A stretch of 40,493 nt of DNA, taken from Streptomyces populi (lineage in GTDB: Bacteria > Actinomycetota > Actinomycetes > Streptomycetales > Streptomycetaceae). The notes under the pieces are model-generated. The model had not been told where the DNA came from. It did no database searches and saw nothing but the letters and a program-made list of their open reading frames with translations. A program made the translations under genes and the position numbers. Positions 1 to 7,856 of this stretch are shown piece by piece. The stretch's first letter is position 1. Each line of letters begins with the position of its first letter. Location of the stretch: NCBI RefSeq assembly GCF_002911015.1, contig NZ_KZ626915.1, positions 1 to 40,493 on the forward strand. Direction: 5' to 3'.

Positions 1-421
1 ACCGCTCGATCCACACGACCTCCCGCTCGCCGTCGGTGTCCAGCCGTACGCAGGCGGCGCCGAAACGGCCCGCGATCTCACCCTCCCCCTCGGGGAGCTC
101 GATGCCGAAGCCGTCCCAGGCGTCGCGGGCGGTCGTCCAGTCCCGCAGGATCGTGGCGGCGATGCCGAGGTTCCAGTAGGCGGGATCGCCCTCGCCGCGC
201 GGGGAGCGGGCCGCCGCCTCCCGGCCGAGGTCGAGGGCCTTGTCCCAGTTGCGCAGGAACTTGTGGGCGAGCGCGGCGTCGTACCACCACACCGCGCTCG
301 GCTCCTCGTCGGGGAACCGCGCGAGCACCTGCTCGTAGAGGTCGGCGGAGCGCTGCCACTCCTCGGCCTCCCACGCCTTCACCGCTTCCCCGATCAGTTT
401 CCTGGCCTCGGACTTCTGCAC
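1..421 (-). CDS. Tetratricopeptide-repeat protein, cut off by the window edge
   Basis: The first 140 codons are visible and the C-terminus lies outside the window. The protein is an all-helical string of TPR-like units: an acidic, Trp-rich helix pair near residues 5-30 (AWEAEEWQRSADLYEQVL), then WWYDAALAHKFLRNWDKAL, then AYWNLGIAATILRDWTTARD. The spacing of W/Y, G/A and P residues is that of TPRs, so a protein-interaction or scaffold role is likely, but no partner can be named. The GTG start at 421 is the first reasonable start in frame and has a GGGAAG stretch just upstream. It follows the ferredoxin gene on the same strand after a 72-base gap that contains a terminator-like hairpin, so it is probably a separate transcription unit. 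Confidence 0.75.
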   Translation of the reverse strand, partial: MQKSEARKLIGEAVKAWEAEEWQRSADLYEQVLARFPDEEPSAVWWYDAALAHKFLRNWDKALDLGREAAARSPRGEGDPAYWNLGIAATILRDWTTARDAWDGFGIELPEGEGEIAGRFGAACVRLDTDGEREVVWIER

Positions 422-463
422 GCTTCCCGTCCCGGTCGATCCGTCGAAACGGCTGGAGGATAT

Positions 464-485
464 CCGGGGAGCGGGCCCTCCCCGG
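464..485 (-). terminator. Hairpin after the aldehyde dehydrogenase-ferredoxin pair
   Basis: A perfect 8-bp stem (CCGGGGAG / CTCCCCGG) with a 6-base loop lies 8 bases past the ferredoxin stop codon. There is no clear U tract, which is common for Streptomyces terminators. Confidence 0.5.
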
Positions 486-493
486 CCCGCGGC

Positions 494-727
494 CTATTCC
501 TCCGGCGGGAACACCGGCTCGCCGCCGGCCAGCAGTGAGATCATGACGGCCTCGACCGGACAGCCCTCGGCCGCCTCGAGGATCTTCTCGTTGGCGTCGG
601 TCTCCGGCTCGACGGGGTGGGACTGCATGGCGGAGTCGAGGCGGAAGGCGTCCGGGGCGAGGTGGACGCACTGGGCCGAGCCGATGCAGACGGAACGGTC
701 GACCCCGACCCGCCAGCGGTCGCCCAT
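494..727 (-). CDS. [3Fe-4S] ferredoxin, likely P450 electron donor
   Basis: This 77-residue acidic protein is a small soluble electron carrier. It has Cys14 and Cys20 in CIGSAQC and Cys56 in GCPVEA, the C-x5-C...CP pattern of the short [3Fe-4S] ferredoxins that feed bacterial cytochromes P450. The position of the second cysteine of a [4Fe-4S] motif is missing, which favours a 3Fe cluster. The ATG at 727 lies 2 bases past the stop of the aldehyde dehydrogenase gene, so the two are co-transcribed and probably translationally coupled. No P450 gene adjoins it; the nearest is the CYP125-like gene at 13785. Pairing with that enzyme is inference, supported by similar operator palindromes at both loci. 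Confidence 0.9.
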   Translation of the reverse strand: MGDRWRVGVDRSVCIGSAQCVHLAPDAFRLDSAMQSHPVEPETDANEKILEAAEGCPVEAVMISLLAGGEPVFPPEE

Positions 728-729
728 CC

Positions 730-2187
730 TCAGGCCTCCCAGCCGGCCGGGAGGTGGATCATCTTGTGCTCCAGGTACTCGCCGTACCCCTCGGGTCCGA
801 ACTCCCGCCCCAGGCCCGAGTTCTTGTAGCCGCCGAAGGGGCCCAGCATGTCGAGGCTGAAGGTGTTCACCGAGTAGGTGCCGGTACGGACCTGCCGGGC
901 GATGTCGATGCCATGGGCGACGTCCGCCGTCCAGACGCTGCCGCTCAGCCCGTAGTCGGAGTCGTTGGCGATCCTCACGGCCTCGGCCTCGTCGCCGTAG
1001 GGGAGCAGACAGATCACCGGTCCGAAGATCTCCTCCCGGGCGATCCGCATCGAGTTGTCGACGTCCCCGAACAGGGTCGGCTCGACGTACCAGCCGCGGT
1101 CCAGCCCCCGCGGACGCCCGCCGCCGGCCAGGACCTTGGCCCCCTCCTCCTGGCCGATGCGGATGTAGTCGAGGTTGCGCCGCTGCTGCCGCTCGGCGAC
1201 CAGCGGGCCGACCTGGGTGGCCGGGTCGAGCGGGTCGCCGACGACCAGCGCGTCCGCCGCCGCGGCGAAGGCGTCCGCGAACTCGTCGTAGCGCGAGCGG
1301 GGCACGAGGATGCGGGTCTGGGCCACGCAGGCCTGGCCGTTGTTCATCCAGGCCGCCGAGACGATCCCGGGCACCGAGGTGGCGAGGTCCGCGTCGGGCA
1401 GCACCACGGCCGCCGACTTGCCGCCCAACTCCAGTGTCACCCGCGTGAGATGGCGGGAGGCGACCTCCATGACCCGTTTGCCGGCGGCGACCGAGCCGGT
1501 GAAGGAGACCTTGTCGACGCCGGGGTGTCCGACCAGGTACTCGCTGACCTCGCGGTCGGCCGGGAGGATCGACAGCACACCCTCGGGCAGCCCGGCCTCC
1601 TTCGCGATCTCGCCGAGCAGATAGGCGTCCAGGGGCGATTCGGGCGACGGCTTCAGCACGACGGAGCAGCCGGTCAGCAGCGCGGGCGCGAGCTTGGCCG
1701 CCGCCACGAACTGCGGGACGTTCCACGGCGCCACGGCCGCCACCACACCCACCGGCTCACGGCGGACGAGGAGTTTGCCGAGGACTCCGTCGCGGGTCTC
1801 CTCGTACGTGTAGCCGCGCGCGACGGTGATCGCCGCGTCCCACACCATCATCGCGCCGAGGGCCTGCGCGAGGACGCTCCAGGAATAGGGGGAGCCGTTC
1901 TCGGAGGAGATGACACGGGCGATCTCCTCGTGCTGCACGGCGATGGCGTCCTTGATCCGGGTCACGACCGCGATCCGCTCGTCGAGGCTCATGCGCGGCC
2001 AGGGCCCCTCGTCGAAGGCCCGGCGCGCCGCGGCGACGGCCCGGTCGACGTCCGCCGCCGAGGCGTGCGGCACCCGTCCGATGACCTCCTCGGTGTGCGG
2101 GGAGATCACCTCGATGACGTCCTCGCCGAGCGGGTCGGTCAACTCCCCGCCGATGAACAGCTGTCCGTGTTCCACGAGCCCGGTCAT
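730..2187 (-). CDS. NAD(P)-dependent aldehyde dehydrogenase
   Basis: This 485-residue enzyme of the ALDH superfamily oxidises an aldehyde to the acid with NAD(P)+. APWN at 153-156 positions the oxyanion Asn, FTGSVAAG (about 229-236) is the cofactor loop, Glu253 lies in LELGGKS and the catalytic Cys287 in GQACVA. Length and motif order are normal. ATG 2187 was chosen over the longer open frame because GGGAGG lies upstream and the protein then begins like other family members. It is first in an operon with the ferredoxin and divergent from the MBL-fold gene at 2381. The shared promoter region carries three palindromes. The substrate is unknown; the context suggests a lipid or sterol side-chain aldehyde, since a CYP125-like P450 makes exactly such intermediates. 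Confidence 0.93.
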   Translation of the reverse strand: MTGLVEHGQLFIGGELTDPLGEDVIEVISPHTEEVIGRVPHASAADVDRAVAAARRAFDEGPWPRMSLDERIAVVTRIKDAIAVQHEEIARVISSENGSPYSWSVLAQALGAMMVWDAAITVARGYTYEETRDGVLGKLLVRREPVGVVAAVAPWNVPQFVAAAKLAPALLTGCSVVLKPSPESPLDAYLLGEIAKEAGLPEGVLSILPADREVSEYLVGHPGVDKVSFTGSVAAGKRVMEVASRHLTRVTLELGGKSAAVVLPDADLATSVPGIVSAAWMNNGQACVAQTRILVPRSRYDEFADAFAAAADALVVGDPLDPATQVGPLVAERQQRRNLDYIRIGQEEGAKVLAGGGRPRGLDRGWYVEPTLFGDVDNSMRIAREEIFGPVICLLPYGDEAEAVRIANDSDYGLSGSVWTADVAHGIDIARQVRTGTYSVNTFSLDMLGPFGGYKNSGLGREFGPEGYGEYLEHKMIHLPAGWEA

Positions 2188-2224
2188 GGCCGACTGCCTC
2201 CCAAGGACGCTCTCTGGCACCTTG

Positions 2225-2262
2225 TCTGACGGTTCATCAGATACGAGAACTGATACCAGTTC
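2225..2262. promoter_or_regulatory. Two palindromic operators in the divergent ALDH/MBL promoter
   Basis: TCTGA-N7-TCAGA spans 2225-2241. GAACTG-ATAC-CAGTTC spans 2247-2262 as a perfect 6-4-6 inverted repeat. The second palindrome recurs with few changes at 13582-13600, in front of the thiolase and P450 genes. Dyads of this size are typical of TetR-family sites. No regulator gene lies next to either locus in this window. Confidence 0.55.
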
Positions 2263-2330
2263 CCGCGAGATGAGTCCACGGCGCGGACACCGCCGCCCGT
2301 CCGGACGAAACGGTCGACCCGGGCTCCCAT

Positions 2331-2344
2331 TGGAACCCGTTCTA
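2331..2344. promoter_or_regulatory. KstR-like site before the MBL-fold gene
   Basis: The 14-mer TGGAACCCGTTCTA fits TnnAACnnGTTnnA, the published binding pattern of the mycobacterial cholesterol regulator KstR, at every fixed position. It lies 37 bases upstream of the hydrolase start, where a repressor could block transcription. Whether this organism has a KstR homologue cannot be seen here. Confidence 0.5.
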
Positions 2345-2380
2345 GTTATAGTGGCGGGAATCGGCGACGGGTGGAAGCGC

Positions 2381-3460
2381 ATGACGCAGGTGACCGATCA
2401 CGGCGGGGGCGTACGGTCGATCAGGGTCCCCATCCCGGACAATCCGCTCGGCCACACGCTGGTGTACCTGGCCGACACCGACGCCGGACCCGTGCTCGTC
2501 GACACGGGCTGGGACGACCCCGCGTCCTGGGACACCCTCGTCCGGGGAATCACCGCCTGCGGAACGGCCGTCGAGGAGATCCACGGCGTCGTCGTCACCC
2601 ACCACCACCCCGACCACCACGGCCTGTCGGGCCGGGTCCGCGAGGCGTCCGGCGCCTGGATCGCGATGCACGCCGCCGACGCGGCGATCGTCCGGCGCAC
2701 CCGGGAGACCCGCCCCGAGGGCTGGTTCGGGTACATGGCCGCCAAACTGGAGGCCTCCGGCGCCCCCGAGGAACACATCGCCCCGCTCCGCGGGACACAC
2801 CGGTCGGTCCGCCGCACCGGCACCCTGCCCGGCTTCTCCCCCGCGCTGCCCGACCGTGAGATCGTCCCCGGCGAACTCCTGCCCCTGCCCGGCCGCAGGC
2901 TGCGCGCGATCTGGACCCCCGGCCACACGCCCGGGCACGTGTGCCTGCACCTGGAGGAGACCCACCCGGACCGGCTGCCCGGCAACGGACGCCTGTTCTC
3001 CGGCGACCACCTGCTGCCGAGGATCACCCCGCACATCGGTCTCTACGAGGACCCGGACACCCACGGGCGCCCCGTCCACGCGAACGGGATCGAGGGCCTC
3101 GGCGAGATCGCCGACCCGCTCGGCGACTACCTCGACTCCCTGGAGCGCGTCGGCCGGCTCGGCCCCGCCGAGGTGCTCCCGGCCCACCAGCACGCGTTCA
3201 CCGACGCGCCCTCCCGCGTGGCGGAGCTGCTCGCGCACCACGAGGAGCGGCTCACCGGCCTGCTCGCGCTCCTCTCCGTCCCGCTCACGCCCTGGCAGCT
3301 CGCCGAACGCATGGAATGGAACCGCCCGTGGGCCGACATCCCCCACGGATCGCGCAACATCGCGGTCTCCGAGGCGGAGGCCCACATACGACGGCTGGTG
3401 AAACTGGGCCGGGCGGAGGCGGTGACGGACAGCGATCCGGTGACGTACGTGGCGGTGTGA
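2381..3460 (+). CDS. MBL-fold metallo-hydrolase with C-terminal winged helix
   Basis: The 359-residue protein is a zinc-dependent hydrolase of the metallo-beta-lactamase fold. THHHPDHHG near residues 74-82 gives the HxHxDH metal motif; further ligands are in TPGHTPGH, SGDH and AHQH. The last 60-70 residues form a small helical, winged-helix-like domain, as in LACTB2-type MBL proteins, some of which act on thioesters or nucleic acids. It is divergent from the aldehyde dehydrogenase operon and has a KstR-like site in its promoter, so thioester cleavage in lipid or sterol breakdown is a reasonable guess only. ATG 2381 follows a weak GGAAG ribosome site; an in-frame GTG at 2351 is an alternative start. 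Confidence 0.88.
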   Translation: MTQVTDHGGGVRSIRVPIPDNPLGHTLVYLADTDAGPVLVDTGWDDPASWDTLVRGITACGTAVEEIHGVVVTHHHPDHHGLSGRVREASGAWIAMHAADAAIVRRTRETRPEGWFGYMAAKLEASGAPEEHIAPLRGTHRSVRRTGTLPGFSPALPDREIVPGELLPLPGRRLRAIWTPGHTPGHVCLHLEETHPDRLPGNGRLFSGDHLLPRITPHIGLYEDPDTHGRPVHANGIEGLGEIADPLGDYLDSLERVGRLGPAEVLPAHQHAFTDAPSRVAELLAHHEERLTGLLALLSVPLTPWQLAERMEWNRPWADIPHGSRNIAVSEAEAHIRRLVKLGRAEAVTDSDPVTYVAV

Positions 3461-3586
3461 GCCCGCCGCACGACACCGGCCCGGCCGGGCCCGGACCACA
3501 CCCGCCGCCCAGCCCGCCGGCACCCACGACCGACCGGTCGCGCACCTCTCCCGCACCCACGCCCACGACCGCCGACCGCCGACCGC

Positions 3587-4249
3587 TCAGCCCAGCAGCG
3601 CCCGTATCAAGCCGTCCGCTTCTCCCAGGAGTTCGACCTCCCGGGTACTCATCGTCGGATTGGCCGCCCGGCGCGCCCCCGCCTCCACGAGCCCCGCCTC
3701 GGTCACCTGGTCCTCGTTCCCGTCGAGCAGCGCCTCCAGCGTCTCCTCGGCCACGTCCCCGATCGCCTCGCCGCCGACGGCGACCTGGGCGAGGATCACG
3801 GCGGACATGGCCCAGTCGAGACCGGGCGCCCCCTCCTCGGCGTTGGACCAGTCGATGACCTTCGGCCCGTCCGGGGTGAGCATCACGTTGTCGGGGTGCA
3901 GGTCCAGGTGCAGAACGCGGACGGCGGGGTCGGCGGAGAGCCGGGCGGGCACGGCGTGCAGTTTGCGCAGCAGCCGGGCCAGGACGAGGCCCGCCTCCTG
4001 GGCGGAGAGCAGGCCCTGGCCGAAGGCCTCCAGCATGGTCGGCCCGGACAGCCGCTCCATCACCAGGTCCCCGCGGGTCGCGGCCCGCACACCCGGCACC
4101 GGATAACCGTGCGAGCGCACGTGCTGCATCACCGCCGCCTCGGCCGTCGCGTCGCCCCAGCCCGCGCGGTCCCGCCGCAGCACCCACGCCTCGTCGATCT
4201 CGTAGACATCCGCCGAACGCCCCGAGCCGAGCAGTCTCCCCGTACGCAT
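3587..4249 (-). CDS. Small-molecule kinase of the aminoglycoside phosphotransferase fold
   Basis: This 220-residue protein has the shortened protein-kinase fold of the APH/choline kinase group, which transfers phosphate from ATP to a hydroxyl of a small molecule. The glycine-rich loop is LGSGRSADVY (7-16), the catalytic loop HLDLHPDN (114-121) holds the Asp and Asn, and VIDWSNAE (131-138) replaces DFG. The size is short for an antibiotic-resistance APH and the substrate cannot be read from sequence. ATG 4249 has TAGGTT about 7 bases upstream and no ribosome site, which suggests a leaderless transcript. It converges with the MBL-fold gene and its 5' end faces the cobalamin riboswitch on the other strand. 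Confidence 0.85.
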   Translation of the reverse strand: MRTGRLLGSGRSADVYEIDEAWVLRRDRAGWGDATAEAAVMQHVRSHGYPVPGVRAATRGDLVMERLSGPTMLEAFGQGLLSAQEAGLVLARLLRKLHAVPARLSADPAVRVLHLDLHPDNVMLTPDGPKVIDWSNAEEGAPGLDWAMSAVILAQVAVGGEAIGDVAEETLEALLDGNEDQVTEAGLVEAGARRAANPTMSTREVELLGEADGLIRALLG

Positions 4250-4334
4250 GACCCGAACCTAGCGGATGTCGCCCAGGTCACTTCGGGACCGTGCCCCAGG
4301 CGACACCCGGCGGAATCCGGGCGGCCGGTAGAGT

Positions 4335-4500
4335 GTGCGCGTCGTCATCACACCCTTACGAGGAGAAGCCGGTGCAAATCCGGCGCTGACCCGCAACCGT
4401 GAGCCACTTCGGTGGTGAGCCGGATCGCCTCGCACGGGACGTGACCGGCTCGTGCCCTCGGCAGCCCGCCGACGGCCGGCACCGTCGAGGGATACGGAGC
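4335..4500 (+). promoter_or_regulatory. Cobalamin riboswitch
   Basis: The B12 box is plain at about 4366-4403: AGCCGGTGCAAATCCGGC, then GCTGACCCGCAACCGTGA, followed by GTGAGCCGGATCGCC. These match the conserved core of cobalamin aptamers and their usual order. A -10-like TAGAGT lies at 4329-4334, just before the RNA would begin. The leader ends about 60 bases before the first gene. Binding of adenosylcobalamin or a related corrinoid should switch the whole downstream five-gene operon off. Outer boundaries are approximate. Confidence 0.93.
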
Positions 4501-4559
4501 CGGAGCCGCCCGGATGCCTGAGCGTGCCCGGTGCTGCCCGGCTCCCCGCAGGGAGAGTC

Positions 4560-5801
4560 ATGTCTGTTCGCCGCACCGCAGCGGTACTGGCCGCCACCGC
4601 CGTCATCGGGGCGGTCGCCGCACCGGCCGCGTCCGCCGCCGGTTCGTCCCCCTCGCCGTCCCCCTCGGTGGCGCGCCCCTCGGGCCTGTTCGGCTCCACC
4701 GACCCGACCTACGACGGCGTCTGGCGCCAGTCGCTCGCGCTGCTCGCCCAGCACACCGTCGGCCAGAGCCCGGCCTCCTCGGCCATCGGCTGGCTGACCG
4801 GCCAGCAGTGCGCGAACGGCGCCTTCGCCGCGTACCGCGCCGACGCGAGTGCCGCGTGCGACGCGAAGACCCAGGTCGACACCAACAGCACCGCCGCCGC
4901 CGTCCAGGCGCTCGGCGCGCTCGGCGGACACGACGACGCCACCGGCAAGGCCGTGACCTGGCTGAAGTCCGTGCAGAACAAGGACGGCGGCTGGGGCTAC
5001 ATGCCCGGCGGACCCAGCGACACCAACTCGACGTCCGTCGTGATCGGCGCGCTGAAGGCCCTCGGCACGAAGCCCGCGAGCGTCACCAAGGACGGCAAGT
5101 CCCCCTACGACGCCCTGCTGAAGCTGTCGACGGCCTGCGACTCCGAGGGCGAGGGCGCCTTCGCCTACCAGCCCGACAAGAAGGGCAAGCTGGCGGCGAA
5201 CGCGGACGCGACCGCGGCCGGCGTGACCGCCGGCATGGGCCAGGGCTTCGTGGCGGAGCCCGGCAAGACGTTCGACCTCACGGGCTGCCACGTCGGCTAC
5301 GAGCCCGACCTGGCGGACGCGGCGGGCAACGGCGCCAACTACCTCGCCAAGACCATGGCCAAGACCTCGTACCTGAAGTCCGCGCTCCCCGGCGCCAAGG
5401 ACCAGCCCGACTACGGCAACACGGCCGACGCGGTCGTGGCCCTGGCGGCCATCGGCGCGACGAAGGACGCGCAGAAGCCGCTCGCCTGGCTGGAGAAGAA
5501 CTCCGCCGACTGGGCGGCCAAGTCGGGCCCGGCCGCGTACGCGCAGCTCATCTTCGCCGCGCACGCCACCGGCACCGACCCGCGTGACTTCGGCGGCAAG
5601 GACCTGGTCGCCCAGCTCGCCGCCACGGGCCCGGGACCGGTCGCGGCCGGCGCCACGGCGAGCCCGAGCGAGAAGAAGAACGACGAGAAGAAGGACGACG
5701 GCGACGGCCTCGGCGTCTGGTGGATCATCGGCGTCGGCCTGGTCGCGGGCATCGGCATCGGCTTCCTGATCAGCGGCCGCAACAAGAAGCAGCAGCTGTG
5801 A
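4560..5801 (+). CDS. Membrane-anchored alpha/alpha-barrel (prenyltransferase/squalene-oxidase repeat) protein
   Basis: This 413-residue exported protein has a signal peptide ending ASAA (about 1-27), a repeat domain (about 45-355), an acidic/lysine linker (EKKNDEKKDDGD) and one C-terminal membrane segment followed by RNKKQQL. No LPxTG motif is present. The repeats alternate a DGGWGY or NGAFAAY strand motif with a DTNST..V.AL.ALG helix: four units can be seen near 75-120, 135-165, 195-230 and 285-305. This is the alpha/alpha-toroid fold shared by terpene cyclases, complement TED domains and the vitamin-B12 carriers intrinsic factor and transcobalamin. No cyclase Asp-rich motif was seen. It is the first gene behind the B12 riboswitch, with GGGAGA before ATG 4560, so surface capture of cobalamin is the favoured inference. 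Confidence 0.88.
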   Translation: MSVRRTAAVLAATAVIGAVAAPAASAAGSSPSPSPSVARPSGLFGSTDPTYDGVWRQSLALLAQHTVGQSPASSAIGWLTGQQCANGAFAAYRADASAACDAKTQVDTNSTAAAVQALGALGGHDDATGKAVTWLKSVQNKDGGWGYMPGGPSDTNSTSVVIGALKALGTKPASVTKDGKSPYDALLKLSTACDSEGEGAFAYQPDKKGKLAANADATAAGVTAGMGQGFVAEPGKTFDLTGCHVGYEPDLADAAGNGANYLAKTMAKTSYLKSALPGAKDQPDYGNTADAVVALAAIGATKDAQKPLAWLEKNSADWAAKSGPAAYAQLIFAAHATGTDPRDFGGKDLVAQLAATGPGPVAAGATASPSEKKNDEKKDDGDGLGVWWIIGVGLVAGIGIGFLISGRNKKQQL

Positions 5802-6454
5802 CCGGCCGTCGGACGGCCGCGCCCGCCCTGGCCCTCGCGCTGGCCCTCCTGCTCCTCGCCCTCGGCGGCGCGGGGCAGGCCCGGGCCGTCGGCTACCGCT
5901 ACTGGTCCTTCTGGGACCTGACCGGCGGGAAGTGGACGTACGCCACCCAGGGCCCGTCGACCGCGCGTCCGTCCGACGGCGACGTCCAGGGCTTCCGCTT
6001 CGCGGTGAGCGAGGACTCCCAGCACGCCGTACAGCCGCGCGGGGAGCGGGAGTTCGCCGCGATATGCGCCAAGACGCCCGCCCGGCACGGCAAGAAGCGG
6101 GTGGCCCTGGTCATCGACCCGGGCACGGCCGCCGACGCGCCCTCCGGCGAGACGCCCCCGTCCGCGCGCACCGCCTGCGCCCGGGTCGCCCCCGACGCGA
6201 CCACCGCGGAGGCCCTGGCGGCGGTCGCGAGTCCGCTGCGCTACGACACCAACGCCCTGCTGTGCGCCATCACGGGCTATCCGAGGACGGGCTGCGGCGA
6301 CCCGGTCGCGGCCGGCGGCCCGACCCCGACCGCGAAACCGCACGCCTCCGCACCGGCCGGACACGGCCCCTCCGTGGGCCTGCTGGCGGGAGGGGCGGCG
6401 GTGGCCGCGCTGGGCGCGGCGGCCGTCTGGCAGGCCCGTCGGCGCAAGGGCTAG
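5798..6454 (+). CDS. Exported, C-terminally anchored protein of unknown fold (SCO2322-like)
   Basis: The 218-residue protein starts at GTG 5798, overlapping the previous stop by 4 bases. It has a signal peptide (cleavage near GQARA-VG, about residue 30), a compact extracellular domain, a Pro/Thr/Ala linker and one C-terminal membrane helix ending ARRRKG. It resembles an actinobacterial family usually labelled SCO2322, which has no assigned function. Its first half (YRYWSFWDL...GKWTYATQGP...DGDVQGFRF) has the W-x-Y, then G-D-V, then aromatic pattern of DUF4430 domains, the beta domain of intrinsic factor/transcobalamin. That resemblance was judged by eye and is weak. Gene coupling to the alpha/alpha-barrel protein implies that the two act together outside the cell. 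Confidence 0.75.
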   Translation: MTGRRTAAPALALALALLLLALGGAGQARAVGYRYWSFWDLTGGKWTYATQGPSTARPSDGDVQGFRFAVSEDSQHAVQPRGEREFAAICAKTPARHGKKRVALVIDPGTAADAPSGETPPSARTACARVAPDATTAEALAAVASPLRYDTNALLCAITGYPRTGCGDPVAAGGPTPTAKPHASAPAGHGPSVGLLAGGAAVAALGAAAVWQARRRKG

Positions 6455-6461
6455 ACAGGTC

Positions 6462-7856
6462 ATGACCGACGCCGACCACCCCACCACCTCCATGGACGAC
6501 CGCCCCGCGACGAGGCGGGACTCCCCCCTGCCCGAACAACCCCGGACACCCGGCAAACCGGACCCCCGGCACCCGGCCCCGGCCACGTCCGGGGCGACAT
6601 CACGCCCGGGCACCGCCCCGGCCGGGCGATCGACGGACGCCGGTCCGACGGAGCCGTCGCCGAGCGGCAGCCGCACGGGACCGGCACGCCGCAGCCGCAC
6701 GGGACCGGCGCCCCGTACCGGCAGAACGAGCCGCACCCTCCGCACCACCGCCCCCGCCGCCACCCGCGCGAACGCCCTGCACCCCGGCGCCTGGTGGATC
6801 TGGGCCCTGGGGCTCGGCACGGCGGCCTCCCGCACCACCAACCCCCTCCTGCTCGCCCTGCTCATGGCGGTGGCCGGCTTCGTCGTGGCCACCCACCGCA
6901 CCGACGCCCCCTGGGCCCGCTCCTACACCGCGTTCGTGAGACTGGCCGCGGCCGTCCTCGTGGTCCGCCTGGCCTTCGCCGTCCTCCTCGGCTCCCCGAT
7001 CCCCGGCACGCACGTGATCGTCACGCTCCCCGAGATCCCCCTCCCGCACTGGGCGCAGGGGGTGCGCATCGGCGGCCGGGTCACCGCCGAGGGCCTGCTC
7101 TTCGCGCTCTACGACGGCCTGAAGCTGGCCGCGCTCCTCGTCTGCGTCGGCGCGGCCAACGCGCTGGCGAACCCGGCGCGGCTGCTCAAATCGCTGCCGG
7201 GAGCGCTGTACGAGGCGGGCGTCGCGGTGGTCGTCGCGCTCACCTTCGCCCCGCACCTGATCGCCGACGTCCAGCGGCTGCGCGCCGCGCGCCGGCTCCG
7301 CGGCCGCCCCGACCGGGGGCTGCGCGGCCTGCTGCACGTCGGACTCCCGGTCCTGGAGGGCGCACTGGAACGCTCGGTCGCGCTGGCCGCGGCGATGGAC
7401 GCGCGCGGGTACGGGCGCACGGCCGAGGTCCCGGCCGCCGTCCGCCGGACCACCGGGGCCCTCACCCTCGGCGGCCTGCTCGGCGTCTGCGCCGGCACCT
7501 ACGGACTGCTGACCGCGGCGGGCGACAGCTACGGCCTTCCGGTCCTGCTGGCCGGACTCGGCGCGGCGCTCGGCGGCCTGTGGCTGGGCGGCCGCCGCTC
7601 GCCGCGGACGCGGTACCGCCCGGACCGCTGGGGCGTCCGGGCCTGGCTGGTCGCCGGATCGGGCATCGCGGTCGCGGCCCTGATGATCCTGGCCGCCTCC
7701 CAGGACCCCGCCGGGCTGCGCCCCGGCGTCGTCCCCCTGGTCGCCCCCGACCTCCCCCTCCGGCCGGCGGCGGCGATCCTGCTCGGCCTGCTCCCCGCCT
7801 TCACGGCCCCGGCCCCCCGGCGAACCCCCGCCCCTGCCCCCGAGGAGTCATCGTGA
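6462..7856 (+). CDS. ECF transporter T component (EcfT)
   Basis: This 464-residue integral membrane protein couples the ATPases to the substrate-binding S-component. The first 110 residues are a Pro/Arg/Thr-rich, probably disordered cytoplasmic extension that ordinary EcfT proteins lack. After it come the membrane helices (from AWWIWALGLG) and the cytoplasmic coupling segment. ALERSVALAAAMDARGYGR near 305-325 carries the Ala-Arg-Gly signature that docks on the ATPases. The C-terminal part has extra membrane helices (about 345-455), making the protein longer than the usual 250-300 residues. It starts 7 bases after the previous stop and overlaps the ATPase gene by GTGA. Confidence 0.9.
   Translation: MTDADHPTTSMDDRPATRRDSPLPEQPRTPGKPDPRHPAPATSGATSRPGTAPAGRSTDAGPTEPSPSGSRTGPARRSRTGPAPRTGRTSRTLRTTAPAATRANALHPGAWWIWALGLGTAASRTTNPLLLALLMAVAGFVVATHRTDAPWARSYTAFVRLAAAVLVVRLAFAVLLGSPIPGTHVIVTLPEIPLPHWAQGVRIGGRVTAEGLLFALYDGLKLAALLVCVGAANALANPARLLKSLPGALYEAGVAVVVALTFAPHLIADVQRLRAARRLRGRPDRGLRGLLHVGLPVLEGALERSVALAAAMDARGYGRTAEVPAAVRRTTGALTLGGLLGVCAGTYGLLTAAGDSYGLPVLLAGLGAALGGLWLGGRRSPRTRYRPDRWGVRAWLVAGSGIAVAALMILAASQDPAGLRPGVVPLVAPDLPLRPAAAILLGLLPAFTAPAPRRTPAPAPEESS

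Noticed and set aside
2247..2262. LexA box
   Set aside because: The half-sites are separated by 8 bases, not 4, and the element recurs only with lipid-metabolism genes.
4356..6901. Long open frames on the strand opposite the B12 operon and elsewhere
   Set aside because: High third-position GC leaves stop-free shadow frames; their Arg/Pro/Gly-rich composition is not that of real proteins and the sense frames have clear family matches.
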